A stretch of DNA of 12,477 nucleotides from Acidimicrobiia bacterium (GTDB taxonomy: Bacteria; Actinomycetota; Acidimicrobiia; Spongiisociales; SHLN01). The stretch is taken from contig JAUXLW010000021.1 of NCBI GenBank assembly GCA_030623545.1, positions 1 to 12,477 on the forward strand, in the 5' to 3' direction. Below, piece by piece: positions 6,280 through 12,286 of the stretch. The notes beneath the pieces were generated by a model. That model did no database searches. It saw only the letters and a list, made by a program, of their open reading frames with translations, and had not been told where the DNA came from. The number at the start of each line of letters is the position of its first letter. Position 1 is the stretch's first letter. A program made the translations under genes and the position numbers.

Positions 6280-6999
6280 ATGTTGAATGTCGAGCCGGGT
6301 CGATTCCTGATCCTCGGCCACCGTGGCGCCTCGGCTCACGCCCGAGAAAACACTCTGGAGGCCTTCGCGTTAGCGGCAGAGCAGGGAGCCGACGGCGTGG
6401 AGCTGGATGTGCGCCGGACCGCCGACGACGCCCTGGTGGTCCATCACGATGCAGTGCTGGCAGATGCCGGCCCGATCGTTGCCATGACGTTGGCCGAGCT
6501 GAAAGAGGTGGCGCCCCACGTGCCAACGCTGCCCGAGGCCATGAAGGCGTGCCGCGGGCTCATCGTCAATGTTGAGATCAAGAACTGGGTTGCCGACCCG
6601 GACTTCGATCCCCATGAGCGGGTGGCACGGGCGACCGCCGCCTGGCTCGACGCCCATGGTTGGGAAAGCCATGCCGTTGCCTCATCCTTCAACCCGCAAA
6701 CGATCGATGTCGTCAGGTCCGGCTGGCCCCGGCTGGCTACCGCCCAGCTTCTCGGCCGCGCCATGGTTCCAATCGAGGAGCTAGCCGAAGTTGCCGGGCG
6801 GGGCCATCAGGGCGTGAATCCCAACTACGAATCCATCAAGAACGTGGCTGATCTGGTGTTAGCCGCCCGGGCGCACGACCTGTGGGTGATGCCCTGGACG
6901 GTAGATGACCCCGGCGCCATTCGAAATCTGGCGGAATCGGGCGCAACCGGGGTCTTCACCAACAATCCGGCAGCGGCCCGGGAGGCGCTGGCAAGCTGA
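6280..6999 (+). CDS. Glycerophosphodiester phosphodiesterase family protein
   Basis: The 239-residue protein hydrolyses glycerophosphodiesters to glycerol-3-phosphate and an alcohol, if it acts like the family. The GDPD signature is near the start: LGHRGASAHARENTLEAF (13-29, catalytic His14, Arg15, then Glu23-Asn24), GADGVELDVRRTADD (36-50, metal ligands Glu41 and Asp43) and VVHHDAVL with the second catalytic His56. VNVEIK supplies the next metal-binding Glu, and SSFNPQTID, MPWTVDDP and GATGVFTNNP match the later barrel strands. There is no signal peptide, so it is cytoplasmic, like UgpQ. It lies on the plus strand between ispF and cysS, interrupting an otherwise minus-strand cluster, with its stop two bases from that of ispF. 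A phospholipid-turnover role is inferred; the substrate is unknown. Confidence 0.92.
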   Translation: MLNVEPGRFLILGHRGASAHARENTLEAFALAAEQGADGVELDVRRTADDALVVHHDAVLADAGPIVAMTLAELKEVAPHVPTLPEAMKACRGLIVNVEIKNWVADPDFDPHERVARATAAWLDAHGWESHAVASSFNPQTIDVVRSGWPRLATAQLLGRAMVPIEELAEVAGRGHQGVNPNYESIKNVADLVLAARAHDLWVMPWTVDDPGAIRNLAESGATGVFTNNPAAAREALAS

Positions 7000-7006
7000 T
7001 CTCAGC
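6995..7006. repeat. Small inverted repeat GCTGA-TC-TCAGC holding two convergent stop codons
   Basis: The 5-bp arms are exact reverse complements. The left arm contains the TGA of the phosphodiesterase gene (6997-6999) and the right arm, on the minus strand, the TGA of ispF (7004-7002). The two-base centre is too small for a good RNA loop, so terminator function is doubtful. Confidence 0.4.
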
Positions 7007-7472
7007 CGGGCAACTCGACGGTGACGAGAGCGGTGGCTGCCAGCCCTTCGTCGTGGCCGATGAACCCCATCCCGTCAGTAGAGGTGGCCTTGACGGCCAC
7101 CCGTTCCACGTCGATGGCCAGGACTCTGGCCAGGTTGTCACGCATCGCTTGTCGATGCGGGGCCACAGGTATTGCCTCGGCGATCACCGTGACATCTACA
7201 TATCGTATGAGGGCGCCTTCACACATCTCGACGACTCGACCGAGCAGATCGAGGCTATCGGCCCCGGCCCATTGCTCGTCCGATGACGGAAAATGGACCC
7301 CGAGATCTCCCAGGCCGCAGGCTCCGAGAAGAGCATCGGCCACCGCATGAGCCACGACATCGCCGTCGGAAGTGGCCAGAACTCCACGCTCGCTATCCGC
7401 CACGACACCCGCCAGCAGCACCGGTGGGGGGCCCCCGAGCCGATGGGCGTCAAAACCCCAGCTAACCCGCAT
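7002..7472 (-). CDS. ispF: 2-C-methyl-D-erythritol 2,4-cyclodiphosphate synthase
   Basis: The 156-residue enzyme catalyses the fifth step of the MEP isoprenoid pathway, cyclising CDP-methylerythritol 2-phosphate with loss of CMP. The zinc site is present: Asp8 and His10 (GFDAHRLGG) and His42 in SDGDVVAHAVADALLGA. DLGVHFPSSD (56-65) and the CDP-binding loop KATSTDGMGFIGHDEGLAA (128-146) are also clear. The loop has Asp133 where E. coli has Glu135; I recall the same change in actinobacterial IspF, so it is not a defect. Length is typical. ATG 7472 has a strong GGAGG six bases upstream. It overlaps the end of ispD by 11 bases, as expected for a coupled pair, and is the last gene of the minus-strand run starting at disA. 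Confidence 0.97.
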   Translation of the reverse strand: MRVSWGFDAHRLGGPPPVLLAGVVADSERGVLATSDGDVVAHAVADALLGACGLGDLGVHFPSSDEQWAGADSLDLLGRVVEMCEGALIRYVDVTVIAEAIPVAPHRQAMRDNLARVLAIDVERVAVKATSTDGMGFIGHDEGLAATALVTVELPG

Positions 7473-8076
7473 GGATTGCCTCCAGCAGCGTCAGGTCTTC
7501 GGGATAGGTGACCTTGAGATTGGTTAGCTCTCCTTCGACAGTGACGACGGAGCCCCCCACTTCCGCCACCATTTCGGCGTCGTCGGCGGCGTCGAGATCG
7601 GTTTCAGCATGAGCCCTGCGGAGCACCTCGGCAACAAAGCCCTGGGGAGTCTGGACCACAACCAGGCCCGCCCGATCAACCGACCCCAATACCTTGTCTC
7701 CGCTCACTTGCTTGATGGCATCCCGAACCGGAATGGCCGGGACTACCCCATCGGCGTCTCCCCGGCCGAGGCGGGTAAGGACCCTTTCGACCAGCTGGCT
7801 GCTCGCCAGCGGGCGGGCGGCGTCATGCACCAGCAAGTATTGGATGTTGGGTGGAACCCGGTCGAGGCCGGAGAGGACCGAATCTCGTCGCCGGGGCCCG
7901 GGAGGGACGCCCCCTTCCATCTCTCCGACCGTCACCACCTCGGCAACCCCCCCGTTCAAGAGTGCTCGCCGCGCCCACTCCCACAGGGGCTCTCCGCCCA
8001 GATGCTCAAATTGCTTGCGACCGCCGAACCGGCTTCCGAACCCGCCGGCCACAACTATGCCCCAGGCTTCGATCAT
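7462..8076 (-). CDS. ispD: 2-C-methyl-D-erythritol 4-phosphate cytidylyltransferase
   Basis: The 204-residue enzyme joins CTP and methylerythritol 4-phosphate in the third step of the MEP pathway. Visible motifs are the nucleotide-binding start VVAGGFGSRFGGRKQF (8-23; Arg16 and Lys21 match the conserved basic residues), RRRDSVLSGL (62-71), VHDAARPL (83-90), VPAIPVRDAIKQV, QTPQGF (142-147) and TNLKVTYPEDL (185-195). It is about 25 residues shorter than E. coli IspD because the stretch between strand 2 (VVTVGE) and RRRDSV is trimmed; all catalytic segments remain. The ATG at 8076 overlaps the TGA of the PIN-TRAM gene as ATGA, so translation is probably coupled. ispF follows with an 11-base overlap. 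Identification is secure. Confidence 0.95.
   Translation of the reverse strand: MIEAWGIVVAGGFGSRFGGRKQFEHLGGEPLWEWARRALLNGGVAEVVTVGEMEGGVPPGPRRRDSVLSGLDRVPPNIQYLLVHDAARPLASSQLVERVLTRLGRGDADGVVPAIPVRDAIKQVSGDKVLGSVDRAGLVVVQTPQGFVAEVLRRAHAETDLDAADDAEMVAEVGGSVVTVEGELTNLKVTYPEDLTLLEAIHAG
7479..7483 (-). promoter_or_regulatory. Shine-Dalgarno GGAGG of ispF inside the end of ispD
   Basis: On the minus strand GGAGG is followed by CAATCC and ATG 7472. It is one of the clearest ribosome-binding sites in the window and contrasts with the first genes of transcription units, which lack one. Confidence 0.7.
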
Positions 8077-9110
8077 GCGGCCATTCGGCCGAAAAGCATG
8101 CGCCCGACTTGAGTGCGAACGGCGTTGGACACCTCCACCCTCACCGCCTGGCCCACCGAAGCACCCGCCTGTTCGATAACCACCATGGTTCCGTCATCGA
8201 GATATCCGACTCCTTGTCCGGGCTCCGAGCCTACCTTCTCGATCGTGACCTCAATCAGGTCCCCGGGGCTGGCCTGGGGCCGCAACGAGTCGGCCACCGC
8301 ATGGGGATTGAGCACCGTGAGCCCGCGAACCTCGGCCGCCACCGCCAAATTGTGATCGGTAGTGACCAGCGTCGCCTCGCTCCTTTCGGCAATCGCCAAC
8401 AGCTTGGCGTCCACCTCGTCAAATTCAGGAACGGTCTCCTCCAGCACTGCCAACTCCACACCGGCAACGTGGCGCAGCATCTCGAGAACCTCGAGCCCTC
8501 GCCTCCCCCGCCGGCGACGATTCTTATCTCCGGAATCGGCGATGGCCTGGAGCTCGTCTACCACAAATGCCGGAGCCCAGAATCGGCCTCGGGCCAGGCC
8601 GGAGCGAGCCAGGTCGAGAATTCTCCCGTCGATGGCGGCCGAGGAGTCCATCAGGAAGGCTTTGGGATCGGCATCCAGCCGGTGAGAAGCGATCGACACA
8701 TCGGGGCGAAGCCCCACCGAAGCCATGAGCTCGTCTGCCCGGGCGGCGAAAACAGAGCCAGCAAGAGCCGACACGAGAAAAACTATCAGCCCCGATAATG
8801 GCCAGGCAACCTCCGGAGGCAAGAGCAGGATCGCAGGCACGCTGGTCACCAATCCGACGGCCAGCCCGAGACCCACCCCGAAAGCGCCTGCGAACAGCTC
8901 GGGCCCGCTCACTCGCGGCCGGAGAGCATCAGGAGCAATCGCCAGCGCCTTGCGAAAGAGTCGGCCGAAAGCTCCACCAATGACGTAGCCGATGCCGGCC
9001 CCGATTGTGGCGCCGGCGATGGCCGAGCTCTCGCCGATGCCGTTGCCGACCAGGAAACCGGCTGTCGTGGCAGTGAGGGTGACCAGCAACCTGGTCGCTT
9101 CGACCATCAT
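8073..9110 (-). CDS. YacL-like membrane protein with PIN and TRAM domains
   Basis: The 345-residue protein has four hydrophobic helices (about 7-25, 28-48, 72-92, 104-122), a cytoplasmic PIN nuclease domain (about 152-272) and a C-terminal TRAM domain (about 278-338). The PIN acidic residues are visible: Asp155 (LMDSSAAIDGR, also Asp161), Glu186 (VVDELQAI), Asp234 (VDAKLL) and Asp252 (VTTDHNL), so nuclease activity is plausible. A basic patch KNRRRRGRRG (196-205) and TRAM suggest RNA binding. B. subtilis YacL has this layout and lies between disA and ispD, as here apart from carD. The start is ATG 9110 or the adjacent ATG 9107, seven bases after the carD stop, with a Shine-Dalgarno in a hairpin. 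The target is unknown; membrane-tethered RNA cleavage is inferred. Confidence 0.93.
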   Translation of the reverse strand: MMVEATRLLVTLTATTAGFLVGNGIGESSAIAGATIGAGIGYVIGGAFGRLFRKALAIAPDALRPRVSGPELFAGAFGVGLGLAVGLVTSVPAILLLPPEVAWPLSGLIVFLVSALAGSVFAARADELMASVGLRPDVSIASHRLDADPKAFLMDSSAAIDGRILDLARSGLARGRFWAPAFVVDELQAIADSGDKNRRRRGRRGLEVLEMLRHVAGVELAVLEETVPEFDEVDAKLLAIAERSEATLVTTDHNLAVAAEVRGLTVLNPHAVADSLRPQASPGDLIEVTIEKVGSEPGQGVGYLDDGTMVVIEQAGASVGQAVRVEVSNAVRTQVGRMLFGRMAA

Positions 9111-9126
9111 GAGGGGCCTACCCCTC
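9111..9126 (-). promoter_or_regulatory. Hairpin masking the Shine-Dalgarno at the carD/PIN-TRAM junction
   Basis: The minus-strand RNA reads GAGGGG, UAGG, CCCCUC, then AUG. The six-base arms are exact complements; GAGGGG is the only Shine-Dalgarno-like sequence before the start, and the UAG in the loop is the carD stop codon. A ribosome finishing carD would melt the stem, so expression of the downstream gene may depend on carD translation. The pairing is certain; the regulatory role is inferred. Confidence 0.5.
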
Positions 9127-9813
9127 GACCGGGACCTCTACCTTGGGCAGTGCCCGATTGATCCGCTTGGTGGCCTCCTCCTCCCCAACGTCGAGTGCGA
9201 AGCGCAGCTCGCTGTTGAGTATGAGGTGGGCTTTTGAGAGCATGCGTTTGAGAGCCGGCGAGATCCCCTTGGCCTGCTGGGCAAAGGTCAAATCGCGCAC
9301 CACTTCGGCGACCTGATAGATGTCGCCGCTGTTGATCTTCTCTGTGAGTACTTTGTACCACCGGCTCCAGTTGCTCCCTGCCTCTTGCGGCTCGTCCTTG
9401 AAGACCGCGAACACCTTTCGCGCCTGGTTCTTGGAGATGACGGGGCGCACCCCGAGCTCCTCGGCCCGGTCGATCGGTACTCGCACGATCAATTGGTCAG
9501 TGGCTATTTCGAGAACGAAGTAATCCACTCTCTTTCCATCGACCGGTTGCTTCTCCTTCTTGACTATCACGGCCGCACCGTGATGTGGGTAGACCACCTT
9601 GTCATTCACCTCGAAACTGAGCTTCTTCACTTTGCGAGGCAGAGAAACCGCTGGCTGTATATCCGCCGCAGGTCGCCCAGCAGGCTTCTTGGCCGCAGGC
9701 TTCTTGGCCGCAGGCTTCTTCGCAGCAGGCTTCTTCGCCGCAGGCTTCTTGACGGCAGGCTTCTTCGCAGCAGGCTTCTTAGATTTGGACGCGGTTCGTT
9801 TCTTTGTGGCCAT
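9118..9813 (-). CDS. carD: CarD-family RNA polymerase-binding regulator with N-terminal KKPAA repeat tail
   Basis: CarD stabilises the open promoter complex by binding the RNA polymerase beta subunit and the upstream edge of the bubble; it controls rRNA and many housekeeping promoters. Residues 66-125 are the polymerase-interaction domain (FEVNDKVVYPHHGAAVI). Residues 130-225 are the helical DNA-binding domain; SNWSRWYK has Trp149, matching the Trp that M. tuberculosis CarD (Trp85) uses at the bubble edge, and VAEVVRDLTFAQ and KRMLSKAHLIL follow. The protein is 231 residues, against about 160 in mycobacteria, because of residues 1-65: a basic start and seven tandem KKPAx units (12-46), like histone H1 or HupB tails. 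ATG 9813 lies 23 bases after the disA stop with no clear Shine-Dalgarno. A TATCAT lies 11 bases before the ATG and could be its own promoter. Confidence 0.95.
   Translation of the reverse strand: MATKKRTASKSKKPAAKKPAVKKPAAKKPAAKKPAAKKPAAKKPAGRPAADIQPAVSLPRKVKKLSFEVNDKVVYPHHGAAVIVKKEKQPVDGKRVDYFVLEIATDQLIVRVPIDRAEELGVRPVISKNQARKVFAVFKDEPQEAGSNWSRWYKVLTEKINSGDIYQVAEVVRDLTFAQQAKGISPALKRMLSKAHLILNSELRFALDVGEEEATKRINRALPKVEVPVEG
9676..9780 (-). repeat. Seven tandem 15-base repeats encoding KKPAx in carD
   Basis: On the plus strand CAGGCTTCTT recurs exactly every 15 bases at 9681, 9696, 9711, 9726, 9741, 9756 and 9771. Read on the minus strand, each 15-base unit encodes Lys-Lys-Pro-Ala plus Ala, Val or Gly. 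The near-identical codons show recent tandem duplication, so copy number may vary between strains. Confidence 0.9.
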
Positions 9814-9836
9814 GGGTGAGCGGGATGATACCGCGC

Positions 9837-10901
9837 TCAGTCGCCCCGACCGGGGAGCACCATCCCCACTTCATGCTGCAGCTGATCGAAGTAGGCCCGC
9901 AACTGCCGGGCACGGGCGGGCCCGACCCCCTCCACGGTTGCCAGCTTGTCGACCGGTGCATTGAGCATTCTGGTGAGATTCTTGAACTTGGCCACCAGGG
10001 CGTCCTTGACTCCAGCCGGAACCCCGGGGACACCCTCCAGGACCCGGTAGCCTGCAGGATTGGCCGGCTCATCGAGATCGGGAAACCGATAGACGGCGGC
10101 TACGTCCTCGGCTGTATGAACTTCTGAAATACCCAATACCGAAAGCGCCTCGAGCGACTTAGTTCGGGCCCGCCCCCTGGCGTAGTCGGCTATGACGACG
10201 TCGGCTAAGCCCGAGATTCCTTGCAGAAGGTCATCGGCCTGGAATTCGATCAAGCTCCCCTCGTCACCCAGAGCCACTGTGAGGTCGGTAATGTCGTTGC
10301 CAAGCCGGCGGATGATTTCGGCCCGCTGAATGATCGAGTTGGCAGCCCGGTAGGTGACGGTCCCTTCAACCTCCTGGCGGGTTAGCAACTCTTTCGTCAG
10401 GTCAAGCCGTCGCCGAAAACGATCCAGGGTCTGCACCATCTGGTTGGCGCGAGGCAGGACGGTGGCGGGGCTCTCGAGCTCATGGCGCATGCCGGCGGTG
10501 AAGAGGATGGCCATCTTGCGGCCTTCGCTCACCGAAACAACGGGTTGGTCGGTTTGCTGCGCCATCCTCTCAGCCGTCCGATGTCGGGTTCCGGTCTCGG
10601 CTGTCGGTATCGAAGCGTCGGGGATCAGGTGGACATTGGCGCGGAGGATCCGCTCACTCTGGGAATCGAGCACGATGGCACCGTCCATCTTGGCCAGCTC
10701 GGCCAGACGTTGAGCGGTGTACCTCGTATCACGCAACGAAAACCCACCGGTGCACAGAGCTTCCACCTTGGCGCCACTCCCGAGGACGACCAATGCTCCG
10801 GTGCGCTGCTGAATGATCCGCTCTATCCCCTCGCGAAGCTCAGTCCCGGGAGCCAAACGCCGCAGAATCTCCAATAACGGAGAGGGCATGTGATCGGTCA
10901 T
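9837..10901 (-). CDS. disA: Diadenylate cyclase, DNA integrity scanning protein
   Basis: The 354-residue enzyme makes cyclic di-AMP from two ATP and pauses at branched DNA. The DAC domain (about 1-145) has the catalytic motifs: DGA (73-75, in KMDGAIVLD) and RHR (106-108, in GTRHRTAER), with TGALVVLG and CTGGF before them. Residues 150-285 match the helical linker. The C-terminal DNA-binding part has helix-hairpin-helix motifs (LEGVPGVPAGVKDALVAKF and LATVEGVGPARARQL). Length is typical. The start is ATG 10901, just two bases after GGAGG; ATG 10889 (Met5) is 14 bases from it, so neither spacing is ideal. It lies downstream of radA, as in Bacillus and Mycobacterium, and 23 bases upstream of carD; DisA and RadA are known partners in repair and replication-fork control. 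Confidence 0.97.
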   Translation of the reverse strand: MTDHMPSPLLEILRRLAPGTELREGIERIIQQRTGALVVLGSGAKVEALCTGGFSLRDTRYTAQRLAELAKMDGAIVLDSQSERILRANVHLIPDASIPTAETGTRHRTAERMAQQTDQPVVSVSEGRKMAILFTAGMRHELESPATVLPRANQMVQTLDRFRRRLDLTKELLTRQEVEGTVTYRAANSIIQRAEIIRRLGNDITDLTVALGDEGSLIEFQADDLLQGISGLADVVIADYARGRARTKSLEALSVLGISEVHTAEDVAAVYRFPDLDEPANPAGYRVLEGVPGVPAGVKDALVAKFKNLTRMLNAPVDKLATVEGVGPARARQLRAYFDQLQHEVGMVLPGRGD

Positions 10902-11052
10902 CGCCTCCGGAGGCTACTACAGGCCCAGCAACCCCCGGCACCAACCCGGCAGCCAGGAGAAGGCCTTCGATACGAGTTCGCGACCTGCCGGATGCCACCA
11001 CCATGAGCCCCAGCCGCTCAACCTCCTGCAGTCGTCGCTCAGCCTGGGGAGC
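10840..11052 (-). other. In-frame continuation of radA beyond the amber codon
   Basis: After TAG the same frame stays open for 70 codons to TGA 10842-10840, overlapping the start of disA by about 60 bases. The first part, APQAERRLQEVERLGLMVV, aligns without gaps to the 'GLxGEhRPVxQhExRhxEAxxLGF' segment of RadA, with the amber codon at the position after the usual Arg. Read through, the protein would be 447 residues, close to a normal RadA. Similarity in the last 40-50 residues is weak, so the true end may lie earlier or a second change may be present. Confidence 0.65.
10903..10914. repeat. Perfect 12-bp palindrome GCCTCCGGAGGC at the disA start
   Basis: The palindrome ends one base before the disA ATG (minus strand) and contains GGAGG, its only Shine-Dalgarno. 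Folding would need an open centre, leaving four or five pairs, so it may partly mask the site. It also lies in the in-frame continuation of radA. Confidence 0.4.
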
Positions 11053-12183
11053 CTAAGTGACAGAACCGTTTAGGCCAACATCTCCCACGACCCCCACCCG
11101 GCCCAGCGGCCGGTCAAGCAACGAGGAGACCAGCGCCAGGGCGATCGGCAGATCGGCGGCAGGCTCGGTGATGCGCAGCCCGCCCGAGATGTTGACGAAC
11201 ACATCGAGCCCGGCAAAGGAAAGTCCCGCGTGCCTTTCCAGCACAGCCAGCAGTTGATGGACGCGGGCCACGCTGACCCCTTTCACGCTGCGCCGGGGCT
11301 GTGGTCCTGAGCTAGCCGAAACCAGGGCCTGCACCTCAACGAGCACCGAGCGCCGCCCTTCTACTCCGGCAAAAGCTACGGTGCCGGGAACCTCGCCCGA
11401 CCAATCTCCCAAGAGCGGCTTCTGCAGTTCGACGAGGCCCTGCTCCGTCATTTCGAAGAGCCCGACCTGGTGGGTTGCTCCGAAACGGTTCTTCTGGCTA
11501 CGGAGAACTCGTAAGCCCAGGGAAGGCTCCCCCTCGAGAGACAACACCACATCGACCAGGTGCTCTAGCTGCTTGGGCCCGGCAATGGCCCCGTCCTTCG
11601 TGACGTGACCTACCAGGATCAACGCCGACCCGGAATCCTTGGCATGACGGACGAGCCGGGAAGCAGACTCCCGCACCTGGTTGATGCCTCCCGGCACCCC
11701 GGCTGTGTTAGATGACATCACCGTCTGGATCGAATCCACTATGAGAACCGAGGGCCGGACGGCAACTGAGTGCTCGATGATCGTCCCGACTTCATTCTCG
11801 GCAAGAACATTCACATCGGAAGACCCCAGGCGGACCGCCCGTAGACCAATTTGCTGGACCGATTCCTCAGCAGTGGCGAGGAGAGCGGGAGCCGCCGAAG
11901 AACTGAGAGCGCTCGCAACCTGTAGCAAGAGCGTCGACTTGCCGATACCGGGCTCACCTCCGAGCAGCACAGTCGACCCCGGGATCAAGCCCCCTCCGAG
12001 CACCCGGTCAAGTTCATCGATTCCCGTGACCAGAGGGTCGACCGGCGGATTGCCCGCCCCCACCAATCTCAATGCACCTGCCGTCGGCCGTGCTTCCGTC
12101 AGTGGTTCTGGTGCCCGGCACTGGGAACAGAACCCTGCCCAGCGGGGCGATTTGAACCCGCAGGATTCACAGTGGTAGGTCAT
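11053..12183 (-). CDS. radA: DNA repair protein RadA/Sms, cut short by an in-frame amber codon
   Basis: RadA is a RecA-like, DnaB-like ATPase that promotes branch migration in recombinational repair. The 376-residue open part has the N-terminal zinc finger (Cys5, Cys8, Cys19, Cys22), Walker A GEPGIGKST (76-84, Lys82), Walker B VLIVDSIQTV (146-155, Asp150) and the RadA-specific KNRFG (231-235). The Lon-protease-like C-terminal domain starts (GLDVFVNISGGLRI) but stops at TAG 11055-11053 right after GDVGLNGSVT, where family members run on for about 60-80 residues. The sequence after the stop stays in frame and is RadA-like (APQAERRLQEVERLGL), so this is a nonsense change, not a natural end. ATG 12183 has no Shine-Dalgarno and lies six bases after TACGCT. 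The ATPase core is intact; hexamer function may be impaired if the truncation is real. Confidence 0.93.
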   Translation of the reverse strand: MTYHCESCGFKSPRWAGFCSQCRAPEPLTEARPTAGALRLVGAGNPPVDPLVTGIDELDRVLGGGLIPGSTVLLGGEPGIGKSTLLLQVASALSSSAAPALLATAEESVQQIGLRAVRLGSSDVNVLAENEVGTIIEHSVAVRPSVLIVDSIQTVMSSNTAGVPGGINQVRESASRLVRHAKDSGSALILVGHVTKDGAIAGPKQLEHLVDVVLSLEGEPSLGLRVLRSQKNRFGATHQVGLFEMTEQGLVELQKPLLGDWSGEVPGTVAFAGVEGRRSVLVEVQALVSASSGPQPRRSVKGVSVARVHQLLAVLERHAGLSFAGLDVFVNISGGLRITEPAADLPIALALVSSLLDRPLGRVGVVGDVGLNGSVT

Positions 12184-12189
12184 GCCCGC

Positions 12190-12195
12190 AGCGTA
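12190..12195 (-). promoter_or_regulatory. Candidate -10 element (TACGCT) for radA
   Basis: On the minus strand TACGCT is followed by GCGGGC and ATG 12183, the same six-base spacing as at four other unit starts in the window. There is no Shine-Dalgarno. Confidence 0.5.
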
Positions 12196-12204
12196 CGTGC
12201 CGGG

Positions 12205-12221
12205 TGTGACGCGAAATCACA
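12205..12221. promoter_or_regulatory. Inverted repeat TGTGA-N7-TCACA in the radA/zinc-ribbon divergent promoter
   Basis: The arms match CRP-family half-sites, but the spacer is seven bases where the CRP consensus has six. It covers about -22 to -38 from the predicted radA start, overlapping the -35 region. A regulator site is possible but unproven. Confidence 0.35.
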
Positions 12222-12252
12222 GTTCGGATGGCCACCGGAGGCGGTTCCGTGG

Positions 12253-12258
12253 CAGAAT
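12253..12258 (+). promoter_or_regulatory. Candidate extended -10 (TGG-CAGAAT) for the zinc-ribbon gene
   Basis: CAGAAT preceded by TGG resembles an extended -10 element. A start near 12265 would leave a leader of about 20 bases carrying the Shine-Dalgarno at 12276-12282. No convincing -35 element is seen. Confidence 0.3.
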
Positions 12259-12286
12259 GACCCTCCCGCCCAGATGAGGAGACGGT

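Noticed and set aside
7851..8798. 315-codon plus-strand open frame opposite ispD and the PIN-TRAM gene
   Set aside because: It is antisense to two well-supported genes; the composition is typical of a shadow frame.
9676..9780. Tandem repeat as a CRISPR or satellite array
   Set aside because: The 15-base period is in frame and encodes KKPAx in carD, so it is a coding repeat.
12190..12212. Possible PafBC/RecA-NDp-type DNA-damage promoter for radA
   Set aside because: Only the GTCA core fits the TTGTCRGTG-N8-TAnnnT pattern at the right distance; five of nine motif bases fail. No actinobacterial LexA box (GAAC-N4-GTTC) was seen either.
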